Shown here: positions 6,508 through 7,087 of the stretch, piece after piece
Numbering within the stretch: the stretch's first letter is position 1
Layout of the letters: every line of letters starts with the position of its first letter
Assembly: GCA_015654725.1 (NCBI GenBank)
Contig: JAATGI010000162.1
Coordinates: 1 to 7,087 of the forward strand
Length of the DNA: 7,087 bases
Direction of reading: 5' to 3'
From: Rhodospirillales bacterium
GTDB lineage: Bacteria; Pseudomonadota; Alphaproteobacteria; ATCC43930; CGMCC-115725
Position numbers and translations under genes: made by a program
Notes under the pieces: generated by a model
What the model was told of the DNA's origin: nothing
Seen by the model: the letters and a program-made list of their open reading frames with translations, nothing else
The model's database searches: none

Positions 6508-7087
6508 ATGACTCAATCGCGCAATCTCAAGGCCGGCGTGTTCCTGCCGCCCTTCCATTCCACCCATCAGGACACGACGCTCCTGATGGAGCGCGATTTC
6601 GAGCTGATGCAGTGGCTCGACCGGATCGGCTTCGCCGAGGCCTGGATCGGCGAGCATCACTCCGGCGGCTTCGAGATCTATGGCTGCCCCGAACTGTTCA
6701 TCGCCACCGCCGCCGAGCGCACCAAGAAAATCCGGCTCGGCACCGGCGTGATCTCGGTGCCCTATCACAACCCGTTGATCTTGGCCGACCGCATGGTGCA
6801 GCTCGACCACCAAACCCGTGGCCGCGCCATGTTCGGCTTCGGGCCGGGCCTCCTGCCGTCGGACGCGATGATGCTCGGCATCGAGCCCGACACGCAGCGC
6901 GACCGCATGATCGACGGCATCGACATCATCACGCGGCTCCTCGACGGCGAAATCATCACCAAGCAAACCGAATGGTACACGCTCAAGAACGCGCGGCTGC
7001 ATCTGAAGCCCTATACCCAGCCGCGCCCCTATCTCCTGGTCGCGAGCTCGGTCACGCCCAATGGCGGAAAGCTCGCCGGCAAATACG
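6508..7087 (+). CDS. LLM class flavin-dependent oxidoreductase (bacterial luciferase-like), 5' part
   Basis: This FMN-dependent monooxygenase has the luciferase-like TIM-barrel fold and is cytoplasmic. 193 codons are visible and the frame is open to the right edge, so about half of a typical 350-400 residue protein is missing. Visible blocks are AGVFLPPFHSTHQDTTLLMERDFELMQWLDRIGFAEAWIGEHH (9-51), the first barrel strands with the EHH motif; ATAAERTKKIRLGTGVISVPYHNPLILADRMVQLDHQTRGR (66-106), the usual TxRIxLGTGV...P..HNP...A...A.LDxLSxGR pattern; and the FMN-contacting FGFGPGLLPSDAMMLGI (109-125). The ATG at 6508 has GAGG 5 bp upstream. An in-frame ATG at 6463 would add 15 residues (MLAREDGKIKNSEDR by translation) but has a poor ribosome binding site. 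The overall style resembles sequences annotated as limonene 1,2-monooxygenase-like; the substrate is not established. It is divergent from the NMT1-like gene. Confidence 0.9.
   Translation, partial: MTQSRNLKAGVFLPPFHSTHQDTTLLMERDFELMQWLDRIGFAEAWIGEHHSGGFEIYGCPELFIATAAERTKKIRLGTGVISVPYHNPLILADRMVQLDHQTRGRAMFGFGPGLLPSDAMMLGIEPDTQRDRMIDGIDIITRLLDGEIITKQTEWYTLKNARLHLKPYTQPRPYLLVASSVTPNGGKLAGKY

Noticed and set aside
5515..7002. Minus-strand 495-codon open frame that would extend the NMT1-like protein by about 200 N-terminal residues
   Set aside because: The extra part is exactly antisense to the well-supported LLM oxidoreductase gene, is low-complexity in style (His/Arg/Asp-rich) and matches no family. 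A perfect AGGAGG precedes the GTG at 6399.

Overview
The window is GC-rich (except one short AT-rich island). Gene content, codon use and a short C/T-rich intergenic repeat suggest an alphaproteobacterial chromosome, possibly Rhodospirillales-like. That placement is inference from protein flavour and base composition; no rRNA or other marker gene is present. I found no tRNA, CRISPR array, insertion sequence or phage gene.

Layout from left to right: (1) the 3' end of a malate synthase A-type gene (+), cut by the left edge. (2) Convergent with it and only 3 bp away, a minus-strand three-gene operon read right to left: marR (3730-3263), emrA-like membrane fusion protein (3266-2139) and emrB-like 14-TM DHA2 transporter (2120-558). 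marR and emrA overlap by ATGA, and 18 bp separate emrA from emrB. The emrB frame carries one in-frame amber codon (TAG, plus-strand 1899-1901) at a position where the family has Trp. It is therefore called a probable pseudogene or a sequence error. (3) Upstream of marR lie two tandem 15-bp near-identical units containing palindromes, a likely operator, and beyond them an AT-rich island with an 11-bp direct repeat. (4) A minus-strand, Tat-exported phospholipase C/acid phosphatase family enzyme (5389-3980), preceded by a short repeat-like element. (5) A minus-strand NMT1/THI5-like periplasmic-binding-fold protein with no visible signal peptide (6399-5515). (6) Divergent from it, the 5' part of a luciferase-like (LLM) flavin-dependent oxidoreductase (6508 to the right edge).

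Functionally, the marR-emrA-emrB block looks like a self-regulated drug or toxicant efflux cassette: MarR represses, EmrA bridges the periplasm and EmrB drives proton-coupled export. In this sequence the pump gene is broken by a single base. The phospholipase C-like enzyme would act outside the cytoplasm on phospholipids or phosphate esters. The divergent binding-fold protein and flavin monooxygenase share a 108-bp intergenic region and may belong to one uptake or catabolic unit that continues past the right edge. No wholly new system is obvious. The leads most worth following are the amber-interrupted pump, the tandem operator and the signal-less binding protein paired with a flavin oxidoreductase.
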